Part shown: piece by piece, positions 37,051 through 56,029 of the stretch
Layout: every line of letters begins with the position of its first letter
How positions within the stretch are numbered: the first letter of the stretch is position 1
Source: Neocallimastix lanati (nom. inval.)
Lineage: Eukaryota > Neocallimastigomycota > Neocallimastigomycetes > Neocallimastigales > Neocallimastigaceae
DNA length: 64,000 nt
Reading direction: 5' to 3'
NCBI GenBank assembly: GCA_016946835.1
Contig: JACVTC010000005.1
Location: 832,501-896,500, forward strand
Notes under the pieces: model-generated
The model's database searches: none
What the model was told of the DNA's origin: nothing
The model's input: the letters and a program-made list of their open reading frames with translations, nothing else
Position numbers and translations under genes: made by a program

Positions 37051-38494
37051 TTGTTTTATTTTTCAATGAAAAACTTATTGTTCTTTTTATATTATTAAAA
37101 TTTGTTATTTTCTTTACTTTTAATTATATATAATTAATTTATAAATTTAATTATACTATTAATATAAATGCTGATAATTATAAACAGTGATAAATAAAAG
37201 AATAATAACCATAAAATAAAAATATTAAAAAAAGGATATTAAAAAATATATGTATATTTAATATAATTTTTTATTAAAAATAAAAAAAAAAAAGATTACA
37301 TTTACAATTTAGGATTATTTATTTTAAGTAATAAACACACATTTTATTTATTTAATATTAATAAACTTTAATTAAAAAAATATGATAATACACCAAGCGC
37401 AGCATATTAATATCAAAACATAAATAAAAACTACGTTTTAAAGCTAAAAGTTTATTTTAATAATTATTATTTTAAAAACTTTATTTTTTTTTTATTTTTT
37501 TTTTTTTTTTTAATTTATTTAAATTAATTTAAAAAATGATATTTTTATATATCATATTAATAATATGTGCTAAATAATATTATATATAATTGAATCTTAT
37601 TTATTATTATTAATTTTTTCTTTTATATTATTAATATTTTGTATTAATATTTGAATTAATATTATATTATTTATTATATATATATTTATATTATTTATTT
37701 TGTTAATTATTTTATTAATGAATACGAATTAATATGGATTAGTTATTAAAAGATTGATTAAAAAAATATCTTTTTATCAGAAAAAGATTTGTATAATTAT
37801 ATACAAAAGAAAATTATTAGTATATGATAATATAATAAATTATTTTTATAATATTTATTAAATATTATATAATAAATTACTAAAAAAATTACTAAAAAAA
37901 TTTTAATTATATAGATTGATATGTTTTTTTTTTTTTTTTTTTGTATAAAACTTTAAATTTTGAAAAGTCTAGAGTCAATATCATTTAATAATTTTATTAA
38001 TTATTTAAAAAAAGTAAATCCTTCTTTTTCCATGAAAAATAAAATTTAAAATATATACGTATATAATTAAAAATTACTGATTATTTTACTTTTTCCATGA
38101 AAAAGAATAATTACAATATGTACATAATTAAAAAATACTAATTATTTTACATAATTTAATAAAAATTTTTTTTAATTTCATTATTTTGATAAATGAGAAA
38201 TATTAAAATTCTTCAAAATAAAACATTAAAGTAAAACAAAGGAATTATGAAAAAAGCAAAAAAAATATATATATATATATATATATATAATAAAAAGATT
38301 TTTTTTATGTCCTTTATTAATTACACTTCTTTCTAGTTTTTATTTTAACTACATTAAATCAAAGAATCATTGTAAAGTAGAAAAAAAAATTTTAACAAAG
38401 AATTGTTAAATTTTAATTAGTTAAAGTAATTTAATAATTTCAATAAGTTCATTTGACATCATTTAATTTCTTATAATTAGAGTTTACAAAATTA

Positions 38495-38541
<47 letters not shown>

Positions 38542-38718
38542 GAACTTAATAAATATATAAATTTTAATTAAATATATATTTGATTATTAATTTGTTTTGT
38601 TTAGTCTTTGTAATGGTATATAAATGATATATATTTATTACCTTTTATATACATCAAAATAATTAATTTATTTCATATTACTTCTATTTATGTTTTAGAA
38701 ATGATAATAATGTATGCT

Positions 38719-38758
<40 letters not shown>

Positions 38759-39780
38759 TTTAAATAACAGTTTTTTATACTAAATTATTTGAATTTAATA
38801 TAAAAATTCTTTCCTAATGAAATAATATTATTATTCAAATTAATTTAGATAATACCCAGATTGATAAATTCTTTAATATACAGATTAATGCATTAATGTA
38901 TAAAATATTAAATAAATAATGTAATATAATTATGGTGTATATGATTTAAACTATTATTGGTATAATAATGACTCTAGCTAGTAATTAATGTAAAAAAATG
39001 ATGAAATGATGGTTTATAAATATGTTTTTTTCTTTATAACTATATATTTAGGAAAGAGTTTTAGTTTTTTTTTTTCTATTCTAAGCCTAAGTATTAAAGT
39101 ATTATGGTCAATATGAACATATGGTATTAATTAAAGTATTTAATGTATAAGTATTCAAATATTGGTATACATATTTTGTTTATTTTTTTTATTTGTAAAA
39201 ATTTAAGTTTTTTAATAGACATCACAATATTCAATAATTATAACTATCCAATTTATGGAACATTCTTTAAAATTTTCAAATTTGAACAAATATATATAAA
39301 AATGCTATTCATTTAATAATTTAAATTATTTTTACCAGATAGAAAAATTAATAATGTTAATGATAATTATTATTTAAATATAAAAACTCCAAATATTTTC
39401 ATTAAAAATTTTTTACTTTATAACATAAAAAAGATTAAAATTAAACTTTACTTTATAATTTTACATGAATTATTTAAATTCATTTTTTATTTTATTCCAA
39501 AAAAAAAAAAAAGGTTATGGTATGGAATCGGTTAATTAAATCATTGGATTTTATATAGAAAAAAATATCCAAAGGTTCTATAAAAGTAAAACATTTGGAT
39601 TGGTAACAATTTTTCGAAAGTCATTTCATTGAATATGTAAAATTATTTAATTTATTAAATTTATTCATATAAAACACTGACTTGATTAATACAATTTATA
39701 TATTTATATATATAAGTAATATAACAGTAAATTCTACTACAATAGATTTTAATAAATTTCCTTTTTTTTTTTTTTTTTTT
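37051..39780. other. Gene-free AT-rich stretch
   Basis: No gene. It has (AAT)n at about 38496-38538, poly-A at 38728-38752 and a diverged direct repeat (about 66 bp, 38022-38152) in which each unit begins with CTTTTTCCATGAAAAA. Confidence 0.6.
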
Positions 39781-39905
39781 TAGGCTAGGATTAACGAGAG
39801 GGGAAAACAACAAGTCCTCCAGTCTCTTCCTTAAACCTATCAGACTCTTATTAGATTCACTGATATACCTTTTCGGCATCGACGAGAACTCTTCCTAAGC
39901 AAGGT
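39781..39905 (-). mobile_element. Retroelement 3'-end fragment
   Basis: On the minus strand this island encodes PKRYISESNKSLIGLRKRLE, then SPLVNPSL, and runs into a poly-A tail (poly-T at 39762-39780 on the plus strand). It aligns with the island at 5172-5352. It is a short, 5'-truncated, poly-A-ended copy, as expected for a non-LTR retrotransposon. The ATG-started 72-codon frame here runs on through the poly-A into flanking DNA and is not a gene. Confidence 0.6.
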
Positions 39906-40686
39906 TAATATAAATAATAATAAAAATTATTGTTTTCTATATAAGAATTATTATATTTAAAATTATTAATAATATTAATGTATAATGTATATATTTAAAA
40001 TAAATATATACATTATACATCTAGACTAATCTAATTAATTTATTATTATTAATTATATTATTAATATTCTATTTTTATTAATAATATCTTAGTCATTTTA
40101 TCAATATTCAATATATTATTACTTTTAATAGCACTTAATTAATATCAATATCAAATTTATACTATTATTCTATATTTTTATTAAAAAAATTTATAATATT
40201 ATTATACTATTATTCTTTATATTTATTAAATCTTTTATTATATTATTATTCTTTATTTTTTTAAATCTTTTATAATATTATTATATTATTATTCTTTATT
40301 TTTATTAAATCTTTTAAAATATTTGTATTTATATATATATATTATTTTATTTTTCCAATACAAAAATTATCAGAATCTCATGATTAAATTAAATTCAATA
40401 TTAGAAACATAACTTCAACAACTATACCCTAATTATTTAATATTTTCTGTAAATCTTCATTACAACGTAATTAGTTACAATACTAATTAAGTATTATACA
40501 ATAATTTATTAATATTATGAAATTTATATTATCAATTTAAAAGGTTATTTACATTCAATAAGTATTAAAGATTATATTTATTATATAATAAATTTATTTT
40601 GTTTATTTATAAATTTTTATAATATCTTAATATCATAATATAATTCAATATTAAATATTAATGAATTATTAATATATTTCATAAAA
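39906..40686. other. AT-rich stretch downstream of the REEP-family gene
   Basis: About 40164-40325 contains three to four degenerate units with ATTATTCTTTAT...TTAAATCTTTTA, roughly 40 bp each. A 40-bp inverted-looking ATATTTA/TAAATATA pair occurs near 39988-40020. No gene. Confidence 0.55.
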
Positions 40687-46429
<5,743 letters not shown>

Positions 46430-46838
46430 ATAGAATATAAAAACAACAACTTTTTATATGAAATATTAACTAAATTTATAATTGAACAAGTAAGTTTTGT
46501 TTTTTTTTTTTTTTATTTTACAATTGATTAAAATTTTTAATTTTGACAAAATTATTTATATATATCTTGGGATAAATTATTTATTTGTTAAATTTTAAAT
46601 TGAATATATTCAAAGTTAGTTTTATTATAGAGCTATTAATTTTTTAGTAATTGATATATAAATATTTTAGTTTCATTTATTTATTAATTTATTTATTTTA
46701 AAGTAAGTTAGTAGAAGTTTTTTATAGAATATAAAAAGTAATTGTTTTAATTAATATAATATTAATAAAAAAAAATATAATTATTTTTATTACTATAATA
46801 ATTTATATTATCTTTATTAATGTTATTTTAATTAAAAC

Positions 46839-46885
<47 letters not shown>

Positions 46886-49275
46886 ATAATAATAGATAAT
46901 AAAATAAACTTTTATTTTTATATTATTTATTAATGATATTTTTTTTTATTTTAATCATTTATTTTAATTTGTTAAAAAACTAATTATATTTTTTATTATT
47001 TTTATTAATTAGTGTCAAACCCAAGCATAAATGGTGAAGAAGGAAATGTTCGTACACTTGTGCCATATTTCCATACTTATTCAGAAAAATTATATGTTTC
47101 TGGATATTTGTATAAAAAAAATGAGTTTCAACCTGATGGTAAACCATTTGTATACAACAGTCCAAATCAAAAATGGACTAAATGGTGGGTAGAATTATGG
47201 GGTCCTGTATTAAAATTTTGGCAGGCCCCATTAACCAATCCTCCACCATCTTCTACTGAAGAAGTTATTCAAAAAGAATTAGCTCCTTCTCCAAAATTCA
47301 TTGATGAATTAAAGTCCAATCAAAAAGTACCAAATTATATTAACATATCTGATTCTATTACTGAATTAGAATCAACCCATTTAGATGATTCAAATGAAAA
47401 TCCTCCATATCCTTATCGTTATACATTTGCATTATCTACTACAAGATTAAATTTATTTATACTATCATGTCCAACTTTAGATTCAGCAAAAAGTTGGGTT
47501 GCTGCTATTCGTCTTTCTTGTTTTGAACAATCTAGATTAAATGAACTTTATTCGTACAAATTATTAAGAGGTCCAAATTTTTCACAAGTTTGGTATGATT
47601 TTCATTATGATGCCAAAAATCCAACTACTCCAAAGAAGGCTATTTTTTATGATGGTTATATGCAAGCTAGATTAAATTACGCTAAAGAGTGGAAACGCTA
47701 TTATGTAGTCATTACCTCTGAAAATAAAAAGAAAAAGAAGAAGATGTTCCAAAAAAGAAGTACAATTATTAATTCTTTAAGTGATAATAATTTATTAGAA
47801 GATACTGGCCATATATGTTTCTACAATGAAAAAGAAGACGCAAAGAAGAAACAACCAGTTATTGAAATTAATGATGTTTCTCAAGTTTATGCGGTTTGGC
47901 CAGAAAAACCTGAAATTGTTGAAGCTGGTGCTGGTGGTGTAGTAAAGGTTGAAGGTAATATTCTTTTCTCAAAAGATCTTGTCCTTCCAAGAAGAGATTT
48001 TTCAAATCATCCAAATTCAAAATTCAAGGAACGTCCTGAATCTGCATTTGCATTATTTATGCTACCAACAATTGTTGATTTAGCAAAATGTATTGTTTCT
48101 GTTATGGGTTCCTTTTCTCTATCTCCTTATGGTTCTGTCGGTAAACAAGATTCATCTATTGGTGATGGATCTAAAGATATTGGTTTATTAACTGATGAAC
48201 TTCCAGAAAATATTGATCCAACAGAAGTTGATATTAGAACTTGGGGTCTTCTCTTTTTATCTACTCCAGAAATTCAAAATGTTATCAAAGAAAATGATAC
48301 TTCCCTTATTAAATCTAAGAAACAATTTGCCGAAGTTTTAAAAGAAAAACGTAATTTCAGATTAAATAAAGATCTTGAAAGTTTCAGAAATAAAGTTAAT
48401 AAAAGTATACATGAAAGATGTTCTAGAGAACGTGTTGCGTTTGAAAATCATTGGAATGGTATTGATGATGATACTTTGAATGCTAAGATGAATAATATGC
48501 AATTAGAAGATGAAGAAGAATCTGAAGAAGAAAGTCTTGAAGAAAAGGAAGATAATGCCAATGAAGCTGAAGAAGAAGAAGATGATGATGATAACGAAGA
48601 AGACGACGATGATGATGACGATGATGATGACGATGATGATGACGATGAATCAGAAGAAGAAGTTCAACCTCAATTTAATGCTAATATGATGAATCCAATG
48701 ATGATGGCACAAATGGGCCAAATGGGTCAAATGACACCAAATGGTCAACAGTATGCTCTTGTTGCTCAACCGGTTATGTCTGAAGATGGTACCCAAATTA
48801 TTAATTGGACTTATAATTATCAATTAGTTGATCAAGCTCAGTATCAACAAGTAAGTCAAAATAAACAAAAAAAAAAATTTTTTTTTTTATTGGTTTTTTT
48901 ATTTATATTTATAATACAAATTTATTTAGTTATTTATTAATTTATTTATATATAATATGAATAAATTTAAAACTAATGAATTATTCAATTAATCAAATTT
49001 TATATTTAATATACATATTGTTATTTTTATTAAATAATATATAATTTTTTTTTTTTTTTTAAAAAAATCAATATTAATATTTATTATAAAAATAATATAT
49101 ATATTATTTTTTAATTTTTATATATATATATATATATCTTTATTATTTATGTTATTAAAAATTAGTTACAAATGCAACAGATGCAACAAATGCAAATGAT
49201 GCAAATGCAACAAATGCAAATGGCAGGTATGCAAAAACCGGTATATCCAATGAGTAAGCTTGACGAGGATGACAG

Positions 49276-49318
<43 letters not shown>

Positions 49319-52300
49319 GAAGGTGAAGAAGAAGAAGAAGAAGAAGAAGAAGAAGGTGAAGAAGAAGAAGAAGAAAAGGATGAAAAGAAAACAAAGAAGG
49401 AAAAGAAAGTCAAAAAGGGTGAAACTGAAGGTAATGAAACTGCAGCTACTGAAGAAATTACTGAACACACTGAAAAACAGAAATCCCCAGTTAAAAATGT
49501 TGCAAGCGAAAACAATACTGATGCTACGAGAGATATTTCAAAAGAGACAGAAACAACAACTGAAGTAAAAGAAAATGTTGAACCTGTTGCAATTGAGGAA
49601 GCAGTAGATGAAAAAAACACTACTAAAAATGATAAAGAAGAAGAAGCTGTGAGTGAAGAAGAAGGTGAAAAAGAAAGTGAAAAGGAAAGTAAAGTAAATG
49701 AAGAAGGAGAAAAGAAAAAAGAAAAGAAAAAAAGTAAGAAGGAGGTAGGTGAAGAAGAGGAAGAAGAAGAAGAAGAAAAAGAAGAAGAAAAAGAAGATGA
49801 TGATGACGATGATGATGACGATGATGATGACGATGACGATGGTGATGATGATGATGATGATGATGATGACGATGATGACGATGATGACGATGATGACGAT
49901 GACGATGATGACGATGACGATGATGATGATGACGATGATGATGATGACGATGATGATGATGATGACGAAGATGAAGATGAAGATAATGAAAATGCTAATT
50001 CTACAATGATGTATAATCCTATGATGCAACAACAATTAATGATGCCAGTTATGCCACAAATTGCTGGTATTCCTGCATATCAAAATAGAGTTTCAATGAT
50101 GGTAATGGATCCAAATCAATTGGCTGCTCAACAAGCCATGCTTCAAAATACCATGTTGAATACTAACGCAAAAACAGAGACAAAAGAAACTCAACAAGTA
50201 CCACAACCCATTCCACAATATGTTCAAAATACTCATTTACAAATGATGAAAGGTGGTTCTCTCGATGTATTCCAAGATATGGATCCAACAAGTAGTGAAT
50301 TTATGAATATGCTTCAAGCTCAACGTGCTTCAGTATTAGGTTTACCACAACAACCAATAATTCCACAACAACCAGCCAAGAGTCAAAATTCAGAAGAAGA
50401 CGATGATGATGAAGATGAAGATGAAAGTGTTAATTCTCAAAATATTGAAGCTGAGGGTGTTCAACCATCCAATTATCCATTATTTGCTCCAAATTCTTTG
50501 ATGGCTCAAAGAGAAAGAGCAAATGCTCAAAAGAAATTATTAGAGGAACAACAACAAAAGTTAAGAGAAGAATATGGTGTAGCTCAAACTGGTCCACTTC
50601 TTGGTACTGTTAAAAAGGATGGTGGAAAACCAAAACTTGAAGGTGGTTTAGTTGGTGAAGTGGATCGTAGAGCCCGTGAAAAAGAAATGCTAAAGAAAAT
50701 GGGTATTTACAAGCCACCACCACCACAAGAAAGACTTCCTTCCTATGTTCAAAAACCAGCACCAGGTAGTCCAATGTTAAATGGGATGAGACCAATGAGT
50801 ATGATGGGTCCACCAAGTAATATGCTTAGACCAATGTCTATGATGGGTAGCCCATTAAATATACCACATTCTGGTGCCACCAGTTATGGTAATCCAGGTA
50901 ATGATTATGAAATTGAAGATCCAATGTCTGTTCGTAATCGTGATATTCTTGCAAGAACATGGTTAGAAAAAGAACGTGAAAAGGAACGACAAAGACAATT
51001 TGAACGTAACATGGAAATGATGCCAAACAATAATAACATGCTTCATCCCCCAGGTTCAGGTCATTTAAGCCCATTCATGGGCCCTGGTGATAGAAGAGCT
51101 AGTTTTATGCCATCTCCACAATCAGTCTATGGTAATCCAATGCATATGGGTGGCATTAATGGTATGCTGAATGCTAAGAAATATTCAATTACAAATATTC
51201 CAGATGATGATGATAGTTCTGATGATGAAGAAAATAAGCCATTAGGTATAATTGCCAGAAAAGCAAAGAATGATAGTGATGATGATGATGATGACAAACC
51301 ACTAGTTGGTATGATTAAAAGTAAGAGTAAACAAGCTGCCATCAAGAAACAGCATAATAAAAAGAAAAAGCACGATAGTGATGATGATGATGACGACGAC
51401 GACGACGATGAAAGCTCAAGTAGTGGTACTGAAACAGATTCTTCCACTGAAAAAAGTGATGAAGAATTTGAAGAAGAAATAGAAGAAGAAGTTGTCAGTC
51501 GAAATAGAAATAAAAAGAATAGAAGAAGAAACAATGACACTAGTGAAGAAGAAATTGACGAAGTATCAAGTAGAAAAAGAAAAAATAAGAGACGTAATAA
51601 TGAATCTAGTGAAGAAGATAGCGAAGAAGATAGTGAAGAAGAAAGTAGTGAGGATGATTCCAGAAGAAGAAAAGGAAAGGATAAATATGGTCGTTCAAAA
51701 CATAAGAAAGATAGTAAATCTAAATCTAAATCCAGGTCTTCCAAATCTAAATCTTCTAAATCTAAATCAAGATCCAAGTCTTCAAAATCTAAATCCAAAT
51801 ATGGTAGACGTCATGGACGTCATAGAGATGATTCTTCAGAATCAGAATCTGAATCTGAAACTGAAGAAGAAACATCTCAATCTGAAACTGAAGAATCTGA
51901 AGAATCTGAAGAAGAAGTTTCAAGAAGATCTAGAAAGGGCAAAAAATATGATAGTAGAAAATCAAGTAGATCATCCAAATCAAAATCCAAGCGTAAGGGA
52001 AGAAGTAGTAGAAATAATAGTGAATCTGAAGAATCATTAGAGGAAGAACCGATCGCTCAAGAGGAAAGTCAAGAAGAATTAGAAAGAAGTAGTCTTGATG
52101 AAAATAAAGAAATTATTGATAATAATGGAAGAAGTAAAGGTAAACAAAAGAATCAAAGATCTAAACATAAAAATAGATATGATGATTCAGAGGAATCTGA
52201 ATCTGAGCAATTTGAGTCACAGTCAGAATCCGAAACTGAATCTGAAACTGAATCTGAATCTGATTCCGATTACAGACGTTCAAAAAATAAGAAAGGTAAA

Positions 52301-53383
52301 AGAGGAAATAAAAAAGAAGATAAATATAAAAAATCCTCTAAAGGAAGATCTGGTAGTGGCTATTCAAAGGATAAAAATAAATCTTCCAGATCAAAGAGTC
52401 ATCGTTATGATGAAAATGAGGAGAGTGAAGAAAGTATGGAAGAAGTTAATTCTTCTCCAAGAAGAAAGAGTAAAGACAAGGTTAAATCACCAACAAAACA
52501 AGGTAGTAAACATTCACCACTTTCTTCACCACGTAAAAGTAAAAATTCAAATTCTTTAAAATCCCCAAAACTTTTAAATTCACAAATGGTTAAATCTCCG
52601 AAACAAACACGTTCTGGACATTCCTCTGTAAAGAATTCTCCAAGAAATTCCCCAAGAATTTCGCCGAAAAATTCACCAAGGATAATAACTAGTGAAAAAT
52701 CTCAATTACGTTCACCAAATAATTTACGTTCACCACATCCTTCTGCTGTTCCAATTTCAGCTATTTATAATGAAAGTGAAAGTGAGACAGAAACAGAATC
52801 TGAATCTGAATCTGAAAGTGAAAACGCTAATGAAGAAGAAGAAGTTGTTCCACCACAACAATCTCATCGTCTTTCTTATCAACAACAATATCAAGTCTCT
52901 CAAAATCAAAGTCCATTTTTATCTTTAAAGACTTCATCTAACGATCCAAGTCAGTTCTATAATAACAATACTGTTCCACCAAAATCACCTGTAAAATCAC
53001 CTCTAAGATCACCTGGTGGTATTCGTTCACCAATAAAAATGAATAGCCAATCTTCTTTTTCACCAAAATTAACTTCACCTATTAAACCTGCAAAACCAAT
53101 CTATCCATCTAATGTTATTTATGATCAAGTTGATGCTAAATTTGATAGTTTTGTTAAACAATATATTAAGATGAGTTCTCGTTCTTCTCTTTCACGTAAT
53201 TCCTTATATGATCGTTTCTTAAGATGGTGGAGTACTGTTAGAAATCAAAATGAAGAACCTAATCCACCAATGGAAATTATGGAGGAAATTATGATTGATA
53301 ATGGTTTTATGTTGAAGAGAACTATTAACCCAATTACTGGTATTACTGATAAAGTATGGAATGGTATTCAATTACAACAATAA
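46430..53383 (+). CDS. Caf120/Skg3-like PH-domain protein
   Basis: Two long coding exons (47013-48850, 49166-53383) are preceded by a 5' exon ending at 46489, whose last A completes the ATG; the left edge of that exon is approximate. Total about 2,018 residues. Residues 1-180 form a PH domain of the fungal Caf120/Skg3 type: SGYLYKKNEFQPDGKPF, WTKWWVELWGPVLKFW, then YTFALSTTRLNLFILSCPT and SAKSWVAAIRLSCFE. A second PH-like unit follows (GYMQARLNYAKEWKRYYVVI ... ALFMLPTIVDLAKCIVSVMG). The rest is low complexity: Met/Gln-rich, Asp/Glu blocks including an Asp run of over 50, KREREK-type charged helix, SK/RS/ES repeats and many SPRK/SPK sites. It ends in about 85 residues that look folded (FDSFVKQYIKM to VWNGIQLQQ). 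In yeast Caf120 is linked to the CCR4-NOT complex and Skg3 to the bud neck. Function here is inferred only from the PH region. Confidence 0.82.
46490..47012 (+). other. Intron that splits the start codon of the Caf120-like gene
   Basis: A strong donor, GTAAGT, begins at 46490 after ...GAACAA, and an acceptor AG ends at 47012 before TGTCAAACCC. Joining them creates ATGTCAAAC in frame with the PH domain. Without it the frame opens only with GTG at 47012. It contains a poly-A run at 46845-46884. Confidence 0.65.
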
Positions 53384-54773
53384 GATAAAAAAAATAATAA
53401 TAAAAAGGAAAAGGTAAAAAAAAAATAATAATGATAAAATAAAATTAAATAAACGATAATTTAATAATGATTTAAATAAAAATAAAAATAATAAAATTAA
53501 TATCTAACCAAAATTGCTTTTTGAATAATATCTAAATTTAATTTATAAATAGTATATATAAATTTAGTATATATTGTAGTAAAAATGAATAATATCTAAA
53601 TTTAATTTATATACAAATATATAAAGATACCTATAATCATTTATATATTAACTATATAAAAATTAAATAGAACAAAAAATAAATAAATAAAAAAAAAAAA
53701 AAAAAAAAAAAAAAGATTATAAATTATTAAATATATATCTTTTTTTTTTTACAATAAAAAAAAAAATCATAAAAATTATTTAAATTTATAAAATAATAAT
53801 TAAAATATTTAAAAAATCAATTTTTTCTTTTAAAATAAAATAATATAAAAAATAATTTAAAAATAATATCATATAGAAATTAAAAAACAAAATAAAATAG
53901 AAAATAATAAAATAAAATAAAAATAATAAATAAAAAAAATAATAATAAATGAAAAATAAAATAAAAAGTAATAATGATAAATAAAAAAAAAAAAAAAATA
54001 AAAATAAAAATAAAAATAAAAATAAAAATAAAAATAAAAATAAAAATAAAAATAAAAATAAATAAAAAATTAATATAACAAAAAATAAAATAAAAATATT
54101 ATTTTTTTATTTTCTAATTCTTCTTTTCTCTAAATATATCTATATATTTATTTTATTCATGATGATATTTAAAATTTTTGTTTTTAAATATTTAATATTT
54201 TCATTATTTTTTTTTTTTTTTTTTAAATTGTAAAATAAAAGGAATAATAAAAAAAAAAATAATAATAATAAAATAAAATAAAAAATTAAAATAATAATTA
54301 AATAATATTAAATTAAAAATAAATTATGATAATTATATTAAAAAATATATGTGTATATATATAAACTTTATTTCAATTAAACAAAAATGTAGATTAAATC
54401 AATATTTTAATAATTTTTTTTTCCCATTTTCATATATACAGATGGATATTTAAACAAATAAAAATATGATCAATTATATTAATCTTATAAAGTATAATAT
54501 TTACCATTGTACAAATAAAATAAAATATTAAATGATAAAATTTTTAAATAGTAGTGTCCTTCTTTAATATAATCCGCAAATATTAAAAAATTTAATTTAT
54601 AATTAACTTTAATAATTATCAAATTATCATATTTTTATAAATTTTAAAAAAGTTTATAATAAATTTTGTTAAAAATTTTTTTTATATAATTATGGAAATT
54701 CTTTTTTTTAATAATAGTATTTATTATTAATAAATATAAAAATTAATAAATAAAAATAAAAAAATAAAAATTG

Positions 54774-54804
<31 letters not shown>

Positions 54805-56029
54805 AATAAACCATTTCATATGTTTAAATATGTAACATTTAAAAATATACTAAATATTTAATATTATATATTTATATATTAATAAATATTTAAATAGCGA
54901 ATATTTAATATTTTATTTTTTTTTTTTCACAGTTATATAAATATATTAATTAATATTTAATTTAATATAACAGAATAATAAGAGTAAAAGCTACGCTAGC
55001 TACTACTTTAGTGATTATAGAATTAGTATATATAGAGAGATTTTATACCTTTATTAATAATTTATTATCTGAATTTTTTTTCTAAATTATTTTTATACAA
55101 TATTTTTATAACTAACATTTCATTTCTTATAATGTTAATACATAAAAGATTATTACTATTTTTATATATTTGTTTGAATATAAATTGAATTTAAACATAA
55201 TTCGTTCATACGATATATAAAAAAAATTATTTATACTTATTAAATGATAAATTGATGATTACTATTACTTTATATTATAATAACATTATAGTAAAAAAAA
55301 TTTTATTTAATTATTCAATATAATTACTACTTTTTTATTTATTACTAAAAATTTAATTTTCATCTTTTTATCTCTTTTTTATTATTTTCTTTTTTAAAAT
55401 AGAAAAAGCAAAACAAGCAAACAAAAAAAAATTATTCCATTAATTTCATTAGTTACTTTTCTATAATTTTATATATATTTATATATTTATTATTATTATT
55501 TTTTAATCAGCTCTTTATTTATTTATTTATCTTTATTTTATTTTATTTTTTTTTTTTTTCCTAATTTTTTTAAATTTTTTTTAATTACATTTTAAATATA
55601 ACTAATTTTATAATACTTTTCTTTATATATATATTACTGTTTTATACATATATATATCACATTTTAAATAATTGTTCTTTTATACTAATTTTTATCATTG
55701 ATATACATTATTTGTTTTTATTAAAAAAATTTTTTTAGTTCCATTTAAAACATTTTCTATATAATTATTTATTATTATTTTTTTTTTCAAAAAAAAAAAA
55801 ATAATAATAATAAATATTAATTTTGTTCAATCAAAAATATCTTCTATATTTAAAAAATTTTTAATAATAATACTTAAAATTTTCTATTTAATAATATTAA
55901 TATTTATAAAAACTTTTATTTTATTGTTTCAGTGTTAATAATATTAATATTAATATTTATTTCTATATTGTATATTTTTTATTATTTTATATAAACATTA
56001 TATATAAAATTCATAATAACAAATTATTA
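53384..56029. other. Gene-free AT-rich stretch between convergent genes
   Basis: Contains a 6-bp (AAAAAT)n array at about 53999-54061, a direct repeat of about 25 bp (GAATAATATCTAAATTTAAT at 53523 and 53588) and homopolymers. No exon or RNA gene was recognised. Confidence 0.6.
53999..54061. repeat. (AAAAAT)n hexanucleotide array
   Basis: About ten copies of the AAAAAT unit. Confidence 0.8.

Noticed and set aside
49155-50035. Minus-strand ORFs rich in Ser, Phe, Ile or His, and plus-strand Met/Lys shadows
   Set aside because: Antisense or shifted readings of the GAT/GAA repeats of the Caf120-like coding exon.
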